The notes below the pieces were generated by a model. It was not told the DNA's origin. It saw nothing but the letters and a program-made list of their open reading frames with translations, and ran no database searches. Below are positions 14,806 to 21,575 of a stretch of DNA of 21,575 nt, in pieces. The stretch's first letter is position 1; the number at the start of each line of letters is the position of its first letter. Made by a program: the position numbers and the translations under genes. This DNA is from a virus: the IMG/VR virus record IMGVR_UViG_3300049847_000170, positions 1 through 21,575 of that record; one strand, given 5' to 3'.

Positions 14806-15247
14806 GTTAATCCTTGCAGGACTTCTTCTTTCTGCCAGTATCTGTTTTGGCCAAGGGACAAATAATGTCCGAGATCCTTGCCAAACACCTAATGCAACTA
14901 AGCAAAGTGTTGCAATCAATATTTCTACAGCAGTAACTACTCAATTAGTTGCGCTTTCGGGAACTACTAGCATTTATGTTTGTGGATTTTCCCTCACAAT
15001 TAGTCAAGTAATAACTACCGCAAATACTATCCAGTTTGAGTATGGCACGGGAGCTTTGTGTGCAACGGGCACTACTGTACTTACAGGATTGTTTGGGGCA
15101 GGAGGGGTAACTGCTGGAGCTCCGTTAGTAATTTCTGCATCCGGCGCCAATCTTTTTACAGCTCCAGCAGGAAATGCTCTTTGTGCTGTTACTGTAATTG
15201 GAGCAACTGGTTCCTTTCAAGGTGTTCTTACTTATATTCAACAATAA
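14792..15247 (+). CDS. exported four-cysteine beta-rich protein with signal peptide, 151 aa
   Basis: Residues 1-20 form a textbook signal peptide: two Lys near the start, a hydrophobic core (LILAGLLLSASIC) and a likely cleavage near CFG/QG. The residues before Cys18 (SASIC) do not make a good lipobox, so simple secretion is favoured over a lipoprotein. The mature part is Thr/Gly/Ala-rich and beta-rich, with four Cys (30, 64, 90, 131), an even number compatible with periplasmic disulfides. GAGGAG (14779-14784) supports the ATG, which overlaps the previous gene. A signal peptide is out of place in a run of virion genes: it may be secreted or periplasmic and act in superinfection exclusion, lysis or host modification. 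The other option is a virion protein with a hydrophobic N-terminus. Family not recognised with certainty. Confidence 0.8.
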   Translation: MKSLKLILAGLLLSASICFGQGTNNVRDPCQTPNATKQSVAINISTAVTTQLVALSGTTSIYVCGFSLTISQVITTANTIQFEYGTGALCATGTTVLTGLFGAGGVTAGAPLVISASGANLFTAPAGNALCAVTVIGATGSFQGVLTYIQQ

Positions 15248-15249
15248 CT

Positions 15250-15504
15250 ATGGAAATCCCTCAGGATTTTACAAAACTAATTCAGAGTGTAACTCAGGAT
15301 ATGGATCCTGGGACTATTGTTATTATGAAACTTTTTGCTGATCCTGCTTCTACAGAAAAGAAATTGGAAGAAGACAGTATTAATGATCCTCTAAATCTTA
15401 ATCCTAACCCTTTTAAATATAGTAATAACAGTTTAGGAGGTGGTGCAGGGGGAGGAACTGGTAGTTCTGCTGGAGCTATTCTTGCAGGGAATCCGAATCA
15501 ATAA
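15250..15504 (+). CDS. small protein with Gly-rich C-terminus, 84 aa
   Basis: The ATG at 15250 comes two bases after the stop of the exported protein and lacks a clear ribosome binding site, so coupling is likely; an in-frame upstream start at 15058 would lie inside the previous gene and is rejected. The product starts MEIPQDFTKLIQSVTQDMDP, is acidic in the middle, and ends in a flexible Gly/Ser tail (SLGGGAGGGTGSSAGAILAG). The TAA overlaps the next ATG by one base (TAATG). Position next to the collagen-like fibre gene suggests a linker or accessory protein. Function unknown. Confidence 0.65.
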   Translation: MEIPQDFTKLIQSVTQDMDPGTIVIMKLFADPASTEKKLEEDSINDPLNLNPNPFKYSNNSLGGGAGGGTGSSAGAILAGNPNQ

Positions 15505-16211
15505 TGGCTAAAATATCTTATTATCCAGATGGAACTTTAATTGCAGATACTGACTTGTTCATTGTAGAACGAGTTGATGGAAATAATTATACATTTACTG
15601 GGGCAGAATTAAAAGCTCAGCTTGGTGGAGGCAGTCCAGGAAAAGATGGACTTACTGTTTTTGCTAAAGATGGAGACGATGGCTTAGATGCTTTTCCTGT
15701 CCCTGGGGAAAGAGGAACAACAGGGCTTACTGGAAATACTGGGGCAGATGGAGCAGTTCTTTTACTTACTGGCGATGCTGGAGATGATGCTCAAGTAATT
15801 CCTGGCGTTGATGGTAAAGCTGGCCAAGATGGATTAGTTATATTTCTTCCTGCCCAAGATGGTGAAGATGCTATTTATCCTTTGCCAGGGAATGATGGTT
15901 CAGCAGGTGTGCAAGGAGCCAGAGGTCAAGCAGCTATTTCTCCAATTTTTGGTCAAGTATCTACAAATATTGCTAGACCAAAAAGAGCAGGAACTTTATA
16001 TCTTGAGCCAGTAAACGGATTTCCTCAAAATCAAATAGGGAAACCAGTATTTGTTCAACAAGCCCCAAGTTCTAACGATGAAGAAGAATGTGTCCAACTT
16101 CATTGTGTTGGCGAAATATTTAATTCTAGGCAATTACGAATTCGTTGGATGAGTATACAAAATAGACTTGTTCGTGGCAAGAAAACTTTTAATTATTTAA
16201 TACCTGCATAA
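15504..16211 (+). CDS. collagen-like fibre protein, 235 aa
   Basis: After an N-terminal domain (about 1-42), residues about 43-142 are rich in G-X-Y-type triplets with interruptions (SPGKDGLTVFAKDGDDGLDA, VPGERGTTGLTGNTGADG, GNDGSAGVQGARGQ). Three imperfect units of about 30 residues can be seen: roughly 46-75, 82-108 and 109-138. Each carries DG or DA turns and a VF/LL/IF hydrophobic pair. The C-terminal domain (about 150-235) contains NGFPQNQIGKPVFVQQ and two Cys near ECVQLHCVG. Collagen-like segments make stiff trimeric stalks in phage fibres. It starts by TAATG overlap with the previous gene. A fibre or fibre-attachment function is likely. Confidence 0.8.
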   Translation: MAKISYYPDGTLIADTDLFIVERVDGNNYTFTGAELKAQLGGGSPGKDGLTVFAKDGDDGLDAFPVPGERGTTGLTGNTGADGAVLLLTGDAGDDAQVIPGVDGKAGQDGLVIFLPAQDGEDAIYPLPGNDGSAGVQGARGQAAISPIFGQVSTNIARPKRAGTLYLEPVNGFPQNQIGKPVFVQQAPSSNDEEECVQLHCVGEIFNSRQLRIRWMSIQNRLVRGKKTFNYLIPA

Positions 16212-16221
16212 GGAATATATC

Positions 16222-16899
16222 ATGGCAACTCTAGACTCAGTTCAAAATCCTGGTATTTCTGAAGAAGTTGATCCTTCTTTTCGAGCAGGAAGAATTTCAC
16301 TACGTCCATTAGAATATACTACCTTGCAAGGTAAAATTCTTGGGCATTATTCTATAGTTGGTACAAGTGCTGCTTCTGCTTTTGCTGCGGCCAGTAATCA
16401 ATTTGCGGCTCGTTGGGCAGACCCAACTAACTTTATGGTACTTATGCGTTTGTGGGCTTCTTTACAAGTAGTAACCGCAGTAACTGCTCAATCCCTTGCA
16501 CCTCTTATGGCATTTATTGCCCGTGGGTATACTATAAGAGACGCTACTGGAGCGACAGCGTTAGCAGTAGCTAATCCAAATACGCAAAAACTGCGTAGCA
16601 CAATGGGAACTACTCTATTTGCTTCCAGTGGAAATATTGACGTAGGCAGTTTGGCTGCTGGAGTAACTGCTGGAACTAAAACAGTAGATGCAAATCCTAT
16701 TGGATTTATGGGACTCCCAGGTATTGGTGCATTAGGCACAGGTGCGCAAGCAGATCTTTATAAATGGGATAAACTTGGGGGACATCCTATTGTTCTTGCC
16801 CAGAATGAAGGTATTGTTGTGCAAAATACTACTCTTTTCGCTACTGGCACTGTTTCCCTTACTGTAGGGATGGAGTGGGCAGAAGTAGCTGCATTTTAA
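16222..16899 (+). CDS. beta-rich virion-like protein, 225 aa
   Basis: AAGGAA (16210-16215) supports the ATG. The N-terminus (MATLDSVQNPGISEEVDPSF) is followed by an Ala-rich section (GTSAASAFAAASNQFAARWA) and a mainly beta domain with many Ala, Thr and Gly. A motif reading SNQFAARWADPTNFMVLMRL suggests a compact fold, and the end is SLTVGMEWAEVAAF. No signal peptide, membrane span or catalytic motif is apparent. Proteins of this composition occur in phage structural operons, but I cannot name the family. The neighbours suggest a virion surface or fibre accessory role. Confidence 0.72.
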   Translation: MATLDSVQNPGISEEVDPSFRAGRISLRPLEYTTLQGKILGHYSIVGTSAASAFAAASNQFAARWADPTNFMVLMRLWASLQVVTAVTAQSLAPLMAFIARGYTIRDATGATALAVANPNTQKLRSTMGTTLFASSGNIDVGSLAAGVTAGTKTVDANPIGFMGLPGIGALGTGAQADLYKWDKLGGHPIVLAQNEGIVVQNTTLFATGTVSLTVGMEWAEVAAF

Positions 16900-16912
16900 T
16901 TAGGAGATTATT

Positions 16913-17251
16913 ATGGCAGGTGTAACTAAACGTCTAGCTGGCCCAGTTGCATTAGCTAATGCGGCAGGTAATATTTATAATCAGGGTTCTGCTCTTATTT
17001 ATACGGTTATTCGACATATCTCTATTGTAAATAAGACTGCAGCTTCTCATAATTTTTCCCTCTTCGTAGGTGCAACTGGAGGTAGTGCAGCAGGAACTGA
17101 AGTAGTAGGTTCCGCAAAAGTAATCGCTGCTAATGACGTGTTTAACTGGTATGGAATGCTTAGATTAGATTCTACTGATTTTCTTACAGGACTTGCTGAT
17201 GCTGCTGCGTCCTTAAGTATTACAGTAGAAGGCGACATTAACGTAATTTAA
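16913..17251 (+). CDS. beta-sandwich-like virion protein, 112 aa
   Basis: TAGGAG (16900-16905) precedes the start. The protein is a single small domain: TVIRHISIVNKTAASHNFSL, then FVGATGGSAAGTEVVGSAKV, then NDVFNWYGMLRLDSTDFLTG, ending in TVEGDINVI. The layout of strands linked by small residues, with a WYG turn, is that of a small beta sandwich. The first half resembles the 138-residue protein at 11196 in pattern (hydrophobic strand, Thr/Ala loop, then a His/Asn-Phe/Val strand). A minor virion or decoration role is likely. Family name not assigned. Confidence 0.75.
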   Translation: MAGVTKRLAGPVALANAAGNIYNQGSALIYTVIRHISIVNKTAASHNFSLFVGATGGSAAGTEVVGSAKVIAANDVFNWYGMLRLDSTDFLTGLADAAASLSITVEGDINVI

Positions 17252-17267
17252 TATTAAGGAGATGATT

Positions 17268-17552
17268 GTGGCAGAACCTCAAGATAATTCATTGGAAGTT
17301 AATAGTCCCTGGGGCAAAATAAAAACTAGTGGGTCTATCACATTACTTGTAATTATTTTTGGGGCTGCTGGAATCTTTGGTTGGAATAAATTACAAGCAC
17401 ATGATGAAACAAGTAATAGCCATTTAAGTAAAATTTTAGAAGCACAGGAAGCCACTAATTATATATTAACTCTCAGTCAAGATGATAGAAATAAACTTCA
17501 ATTGACTAAGCCAAAAGCAGTTAGGGAGATGGAACGGAGGGACAATAGATGA
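17268..17552 (+). CDS. single-span membrane protein, holin or spanin candidate, 94 aa
   Basis: The GTG at 17268 is preferred as start: AAGGAG (17256-17261) is six bases upstream, whereas the ATG at 17262 touches that site directly. The product has an N-terminal hydrophilic section, one transmembrane helix at about residues 22-40 (SITLLVIIFGAAGIFGW) and a charged helical tail (SHLSKILEAQEATNYILTLS). Position just before an endolysin, with an ATGA overlap, argues for lysis. One span with a short cytoplasmic N-terminus and a coiled-coil-like outer part fits an inner-membrane spanin or an unusual holin; neither has a diagnostic motif here. Confidence 0.7.
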   Translation: MAEPQDNSLEVNSPWGKIKTSGSITLLVIIFGAAGIFGWNKLQAHDETSNSHLSKILEAQEATNYILTLSQDDRNKLQLTKPKAVREMERRDNR

Positions 17553-17890
17553 GTATTCTTCTTGATAAACAGCATCAATTTTCTAGGATGCTCCCAAAAC
17601 TTCTCCAATGGTGTTTTGATAATGGTTATGAAGTTACTGTTGGAGAAGTGCTTAGAGGTAAAAAACAAGCTGAAGCTAATGCTGCCGCTGGCATTGGTAT
17701 TGCGAATTCTAATCATTTGCGCTCTCTTGCTATTGACCTTAGTCTCTTTAAGGATGGCATATATTTGGATAAATCCGAATCATATTTGCCCGCTGGAAAA
17801 TATTGGGAATCTCTTGGAGGCTGTTGGGGTGGCAGGTTTCATAATCCTGATGGGGATCATTTTTCGCTAGAGTACAAGGGAGTGAGATAA
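17549..17890 (+). CDS. endolysin, M15-family peptidase
   Basis: The 113-residue product is a small metallopeptidase of the M15 family, which cuts the peptide stems of peptidoglycan. The zinc-ligand signatures are SNHLRSLAIDL (54-64: His56 and Asp63) and DGDHFSLE (101-108: His104, with Asp101 three residues before as the likely catalytic residue). The Ser-x-His-x(3)-x-Ala-x-Asp pattern keeps the family ligands, though Ser60 sits where Gly is common. No signal peptide is present, so release would need a holin or pinholin, consistent with the membrane protein that overlaps its start (ATGA). Length is usual for phage M15 endolysins (about 110-150). The exact bond cut (D-Ala or L-Ala-D-Glu) cannot be read. 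Confidence 0.88.
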   Translation: MSILLDKQHQFSRMLPKLLQWCFDNGYEVTVGEVLRGKKQAEANAAAGIGIANSNHLRSLAIDLSLFKDGIYLDKSESYLPAGKYWESLGGCWGGRFHNPDGDHFSLEYKGVR

Positions 17891-18270
17891 TGAAGTTTAC
17901 TATTTGCTTTACTTCTCCTTTAAGAGTGCAAGAAATTACTAATGGTCAATGGGTACTTACGGATGATTTTGTCGTTACTATTGATGATAAAACAGTGTCC
18001 GTCCCCAAGGGTTTTATAACTGATTTTGCCTCTGTTCCCAGATTACCTTTTGCTTATATGATGTTTGGTGGAATTGGCAATCGTCCAGCAGTGCTTCATG
18101 ATTATCTTTATTCTATTGGTGGAGATTCTAAAGCTAAAGAATTTGCAGATAATGTTCTCTATTATGGCATAATGGCTGATGGAGATTCTAAGTGGAAAGC
18201 GAAAGCAATGTATACAGGTGTAAGACTATTTGGTGGAAAATTCTGGAAATCCAAATCGGAGAATAAATAA
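17890..18270 (+). CDS. DUF1353 family protein, 126 aa
   Basis: Residues 41-51 (GFITDFASVPR) and 70-74 (HDYLY) are the two conserved signatures of DUF1353, a family of small phage proteins often found beside lysis or tail genes. The invariant-looking His and Asp suggest metal binding or hydrolysis, though the activity is not established. The start overlaps the endolysin stop as TAATG, and a GGGAG lies just upstream. The same kind of overlap (TAATG) joins it to the next gene. It may assist lysis or peptidoglycan handling, by position only. Confidence 0.85.
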   Translation: MKFTICFTSPLRVQEITNGQWVLTDDFVVTIDDKTVSVPKGFITDFASVPRLPFAYMMFGGIGNRPAVLHDYLYSIGGDSKAKEFADNVLYYGIMADGDSKWKAKAMYTGVRLFGGKFWKSKSENK

Positions 18271-19169
18271 TGTCTATTCAATCTCCACAACCTACTGTCC
18301 CTGTCGCAGATAATGGAGCAATGGCTTTATTAAGCCAAATATTTGCTAATGGCGGAGCTATGTTTGGCAAAGGAGAGGAGACCTCAAAAACTACTACTGA
18401 TCCTGCAAATATTCAAGGACTTAATCCTGCTCTTATGGATCAAATGGTTCAAGGAATTTTGCAAAAAGCTGCTATTAACTTTGGGCCAAATATTGCAAAT
18501 TCTCTTGGGGCGGGAAATAGAGCACTCACCGACACTACATTAGCATCTAATCAACAGTTAGCAATGGGCACGGCGACAGCTCAAGCGGCCCAAGCGCAGT
18601 TGCAAGCCATAACTCAACAAAATCAGATAATGGCTCAAATTGCTTTAGCTAATAAAACTACTAGCACTAAGACTGCTGCTTCTCCTTTGGGAAAGGCTAC
18701 AAGTATTCTTGGGGCTGCCGCTGCAGGATATAGTCTTTATGATAAGATTGTAAATGGAGATAAGAAAAAAGTCCCTCCTGGAAGTGGAACAGCAGCAGAA
18801 CAAATTATTAATCCCTCAAATCCTAGTGATGTATTCGGAAGTAGTGGAGGTAATCCTGCAGGAACAGTAGATGCTGTAGAAAGTGCGGGGGTAGGAGGAG
18901 ATTTAAGTAACCCGCTATTAGGCGGAGATTCTGCTCTTGAGTCTTTTTCTCTTTTTAATGCTACTCCAGGAGTAGAAGTTGCTACAGATGTAGCTTCTGG
19001 AGCAGCAGATTTAGCAGGAGATACTTCTCTCTTTGAAGATATTTTTGGTTTTTCTAATCCTATAAGTGACGCTATCAGTGATATCCCAATAGTAGGAGAT
19101 GTGTATCAAGCGGTAGAGGACATTCCTATTGTTGGGGATTTCTTAGATTTTTTCGATTTTGGTTTTTAA
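18270..19169 (+). CDS. putative internal virion / ejection protein, 299 aa
   Basis: The N-terminal half (about 1-150) is Ala/Gln-rich with a helical section (ATAQAAQAQLQAITQQNQIM), ending in an Ala-rich hydrophobic patch (ATSILGAAAAGYSLYDKIVN). The second half is Gly/Asp-rich and low in complexity; at the end, DIPIVGD occurs twice within about 20 residues, followed by FLDFFDFGF. Ala/Gln-rich helical proteins placed after the lysis genes and before very large genes resemble podovirus internal virion proteins, which leave the head ahead of the DNA and help it cross the envelope. TAATG overlap with the DUF1353 gene. Family not recognised. Confidence 0.65.
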   Translation: MSIQSPQPTVPVADNGAMALLSQIFANGGAMFGKGEETSKTTTDPANIQGLNPALMDQMVQGILQKAAINFGPNIANSLGAGNRALTDTTLASNQQLAMGTATAQAAQAQLQAITQQNQIMAQIALANKTTSTKTAASPLGKATSILGAAAAGYSLYDKIVNGDKKKVPPGSGTAAEQIINPSNPSDVFGSSGGNPAGTVDAVESAGVGGDLSNPLLGGDSALESFSLFNATPGVEVATDVASGAADLAGDTSLFEDIFGFSNPISDAISDIPIVGDVYQAVEDIPIVGDFLDFFDFGF

Positions 19170-19197
19170 TTAAACTATACAATCTTAAGGTATTACT

Positions 19198-20319
19198 ATG
19201 GCTGAATTAACTATTGATGAACTTCTAGGAAAAGCAGCAGAACTTTTTTCTCAAGTTCCTACTTCTATCCCAGAGTTTAAAGGAGTTAATAATAAACCAG
19301 TTCAGACAGAACTCAAGCGAGTTATGGCTGGTAGGGAAACTCTTGATAAGCAGCTATTAGAGGAACAAGGAAATTATAAAGCTGGCGCAACTACTCAAAA
19401 GACAGGACTAACTGATTCGGCCCAAGCAGAAGCTGATAAGATCCTTGCAGCTCAAGCCAGAGATCAACTTATTGCAGATAATGTTGTTAAGATCAATAAA
19501 GCTACTGGTGTTGGAATTGACCCTGGTGATATTGTAGGTAAACTTATTGCTGAAACTGCTGTTCTTAAACCACAAGCTGATGCTATGCTTGGGGATATTC
19601 AAGCTAGACAATCTGTTGGCCCACTTGATAACCCAGTAGAGTGGTTACTAAATGGTCTTCAATTACCTTCTAAAATTCAAGCCTATAATTCTCAAGCTGC
19701 TAAGATCAATGGAAATCAGGCAATGATTTCTGATCTTACAGAGGAAGCTAAAAACATTTCTACCCAAGTTAATCGTGGTGTGCCAACAACTACGATACTT
19801 ATGGCACAGGCCGACGCCAAGAAAGCTCTTGCAGATGCTCAAGTTAAAGTTGGTCAGCTTAATAGAGAAGCAGCAGTATTTAATATCAAGACAGATAATG
19901 AAAAGTTTGCTGCCGATCTTGCTACATATGATAAGACTGCAACAACGACAAGACTTGAATTTGAGAATGCTGCTAAGATTTATGATTCTAAGATTAAAGC
20001 GATTGAAGTTGCCACAAGTATGGCAGTTCGTTTAGAGAAAGCTGCGGAACTTAAGCAACAACTTAAGAATCGTGAAGCTAACCGAGAACTTATTGATCGC
20101 TATTCCGACGCCAAGGGAATTCCTAGGGGCACACTTACTCCTGAAATTGTTGCAAAACTTCCTAAGACTACACAGGAACAAATTGTTGCTATTGGTGCGA
20201 CGGGTAGCTTTGGTAACTCTCCTGTAGATGCTGCTCAAGCTTTGCAAGAAACTGGAGGAACTGGCCCGCTCTTTTCAGAAGATAGTAAGAAAGTAGTTAA
20301 TTACGTTAGAGAAGATTAG
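19198..20319 (+). CDS. putative internal virion protein, coiled coil, 373 aa
   Basis: TAAGGT (19186-19191) supports the start. The protein is largely charged and helical, with long coiled-coil-like stretches: KQLLEEQGNYKAGATTQKTG, DAKKALADAQVKVGQLNREA, and AVRLEKAAELKQQLKNREAN (about 275-300). A shorter Pro-containing region (SVGPLDNPVEWLLNGLQLPS) separates the two halves. It has no enzyme motif, signal peptide or membrane helix. Between an Ala-rich ejection candidate and another large gene, it is probably a rod- or tube-forming internal virion protein. A tail or scaffold protein is the alternative. Confidence 0.65.
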   Translation: MAELTIDELLGKAAELFSQVPTSIPEFKGVNNKPVQTELKRVMAGRETLDKQLLEEQGNYKAGATTQKTGLTDSAQAEADKILAAQARDQLIADNVVKINKATGVGIDPGDIVGKLIAETAVLKPQADAMLGDIQARQSVGPLDNPVEWLLNGLQLPSKIQAYNSQAAKINGNQAMISDLTEEAKNISTQVNRGVPTTTILMAQADAKKALADAQVKVGQLNREAAVFNIKTDNEKFAADLATYDKTATTTRLEFENAAKIYDSKIKAIEVATSMAVRLEKAAELKQQLKNREANRELIDRYSDAKGIPRGTLTPEIVAKLPKTTQEQIVAIGATGSFGNSPVDAAQALQETGGTGPLFSEDSKKVVNYVRED

Positions 20320-20329
20320 TGCAGTTACT

Positions 20330-20848
20330 ATGGGGATTACAGATTTAGAGAAAAAGGCAGCAACAAGTCATAATATAGCTGATGTTGCTGAACTTGCTAG
20401 AATAAAAGCGTTTACTCCTCAACAAAAAGCAGATCATTATTCTGCAAAAGTAAATGATTTAATTTCACAAGATATGAGCAACCCAGAAAAATCTGTTATG
20501 TTTCATTCCTTTTCTCCGGCTAAAGTACTTGCTGCTGATGAAGAATTTGCAGCATCCCCTGCAGGATTATTGCTTGCTCCCCTAGCAGTTAAAGATATGG
20601 ACATTCCTGCAGATGTAATTGTTTCTACAATGGGGGCTGCTTATAAAAATCCGGAAGAAGCAGGAGCTACGGGAGCAGAGTTTTATAAAAGAAGCATTGC
20701 TTTAAGGAATACTACTATAAATTATAAAGGGGCAAATTTTGACCTTACTAATCCTACGGACTTTACAAAACTTATTATTGTAAAGAAAATGGAAGAAATA
20801 ACTAGTCGAGGCTATGCTGCAATGAGACAATCGGAAGGTGGAAGATAA
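20330..20848 (+). CDS. hypothetical protein in the internal virion block, 172 aa
   Basis: The ATG at 20330 lies ten bases after the previous stop and has no convincing Shine-Dalgarno, so translation may be by reinitiation. The product (MGITDLEKKAATSHNIADVA...) is mainly helical, Ala-rich and mixed in charge, with a middle segment (EEFAASPAGLLLAPLAVKDM) and a C-terminal helix (LIIVKKMEEITSRGYAAMRQ). The stop overlaps the next start as TAATG. The family is unknown; membership of the ejection block is inferred from position and composition. Confidence 0.7.
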   Translation: MGITDLEKKAATSHNIADVAELARIKAFTPQQKADHYSAKVNDLISQDMSNPEKSVMFHSFSPAKVLAADEEFAASPAGLLLAPLAVKDMDIPADVIVSTMGAAYKNPEEAGATGAEFYKRSIALRNTTINYKGANFDLTNPTDFTKLIIVKKMEEITSRGYAAMRQSEGGR

Positions 20849-21575
20849 TGGCTGACTTTACTGATGTCATAAGTGCTGCGGATAATCATAATATCGCTAA
20901 TGGAGATTCTTCTTGGCTAGAGAAAAAAATCTCAGCCACTGGAGAACTTTTTTCTGATATTGGCAAAAGTATTGGTTTAGGACTCCCAAGTGCCCTAGTC
21001 GCTGGAACTAATAGCATTCTTAATAGCGGAATTGCAGTTGGTAACTTCCTTGGCCTAGATACAGAGCCAATTTCAACTCACAATACTTTGGCCAAATTAG
21101 ATTCAAATCTTAGTGATTATTATGACCAACATAAAGAAGGAGTAGAAACTGCTGGCTTCGCTATTGGTATGTTTGCTCCAGGAACTGCTGGAGTGAAGAT
21201 GCTTAATGCTGCGAAGGCAGGATTCCTTGGCACAAATATGGCTAGAAGTTCTGGCCTTATGACTTCTCTCACTACAGACTATGCTAAACTTGCTAAGGCA
21301 GAACTGGCCTCAGGCAACTCTCCTTTTAGTGTCCTCAATAAAACTACTTTCCAAGCCTTGGCCCAAGGAATGGGTGCAAGTACTTTAGAAATGGCAGCCT
21401 TTAATACTGCTGTCGTTGCAACAATGTTTAAATCTCCAATGCTTAGTGAGGAAAGTGTTGGAGACCTCATTAAGAATGATATTTATGATACTGCTATTTT
21501 TGGCGCAATTGGTGGAGTCTTTAAAGGATTTTCTATTTATGGTAAAATTACTCAAGCAGGAAAAGCCGCGGATAT
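20848..21575 (+). CDS. N-terminal part of a large internal virion protein (partial)
   Basis: The frame begins at ATG 20848 (TAATG with the previous stop) and is open to the window end, giving the first 242 residues. The start is acidic and helical (MADFTDVISAADNHNIANGD). Several long Ala/Gly/Ile-rich hydrophobic stretches follow: SIGLGLPSALVAGTNSILNS, AGFAIGMFAPGTAGVKML and AIFGAIGGVFKGFSIYG. Gly-rich hydrophobic segments in a large Ala-rich protein at this position suit an ejection protein that inserts into the host envelope, as podovirus internal virion proteins do. It may be very large; an enzymatic domain such as a lytic transglycosylase or RNA polymerase could lie beyond the window, which is not shown here. 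Confidence 0.7.
   Translation, partial: MADFTDVISAADNHNIANGDSSWLEKKISATGELFSDIGKSIGLGLPSALVAGTNSILNSGIAVGNFLGLDTEPISTHNTLAKLDSNLSDYYDQHKEGVETAGFAIGMFAPGTAGVKMLNAAKAGFLGTNMARSSGLMTSLTTDYAKLAKAELASGNSPFSVLNKTTFQALAQGMGASTLEMAAFNTAVVATMFKSPMLSEESVGDLIKNDIYDTAIFGAIGGVFKGFSIYGKITQAGKAAD

Noticed and set aside
15058-15249. Upstream in-frame ATG for the 84-residue protein
   Set aside because: It overlaps most of the exported protein gene in another frame and encodes a Cys/Trp-rich out-of-frame sequence; the ATG at 15250 follows the previous stop.
18270-20319. Tape-measure protein of a long-tailed phage
   Set aside because: The Ala/Gln-rich products are separate proteins of 299 and 373 residues placed after the lysis genes, and no tube, sheath or tail-assembly frameshift genes are present. 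Internal virion proteins fit better.
1-21575. CRISPR arrays, tRNA genes, insertion sequences, integrase or attachment sites
   Set aside because: No spaced direct repeats, cloverleaf sequence, transposase, integrase or long terminal repeats were seen by eye.

Overview
The window is part of the genome of a tailed double-stranded DNA phage (Caudoviricetes), most likely a short-tailed podovirus. The gene order is terminase, portal, scaffold-like protein, SU10-type (DUF5309-like) major capsid protein, connector/tube/fibre candidates, lysis genes, then large alanine-rich ejection-type proteins. No tape-measure gene, tail-tube gene or sheath gene is visible. The sequence is AT-rich. Nearly all genes have purine-rich Shine-Dalgarno sites and all confident genes are on the + strand, packed with ATGA or TAATG overlaps. 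An M15-type endolysin and classical ribosome binding sites suggest a bacterial, probably Gram-negative, host; the host cannot be named.

Layout. Positions 1-621 hold the 3' end of an unrecognised gene and a 52-codon gene, both somewhat richer in GC than the rest. Positions 622-966 are non-coding, with a strong hairpin, a weak terminator-like site and a promoter-like TATAAT ahead of the late genes. Positions 967-3225 are the packaging genes (small terminase, a hidden 59-residue gene, large terminase). Positions 3258-8480 are the head genes (portal, small protein, scaffold-like protein, 249-residue head protein, major capsid protein), closed by a rho-independent terminator. Positions 8538-12325 carry small virion-like proteins, a connector candidate, a fibre-like protein and several beta-rich proteins. 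Positions 12338-13978 encode a tail nozzle-like protein. Positions 13978-17251 encode more small beta-rich proteins, including one with a signal peptide and one collagen-like fibre.

Positions 17268-18270 are a compact lysis block: a one-span membrane protein, an M15 peptidase and a DUF1353 protein, all overlapping. From 18270 to the window end come four Ala/Gln-rich or coiled-coil proteins. They are probably internal virion (ejection) proteins, the last cut off by the window edge.

Together these genes make and fill the head, close it with a connector and nozzle, decorate the particle with fibres, lyse the host and provide proteins ejected with the DNA. The least explained parts are the run of small beta-rich proteins (10.1-17.3 kb), the exported four-cysteine protein within it, and three small genes under 60 codons. 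Family names rest on motifs and gene order read by eye; no database search was possible.
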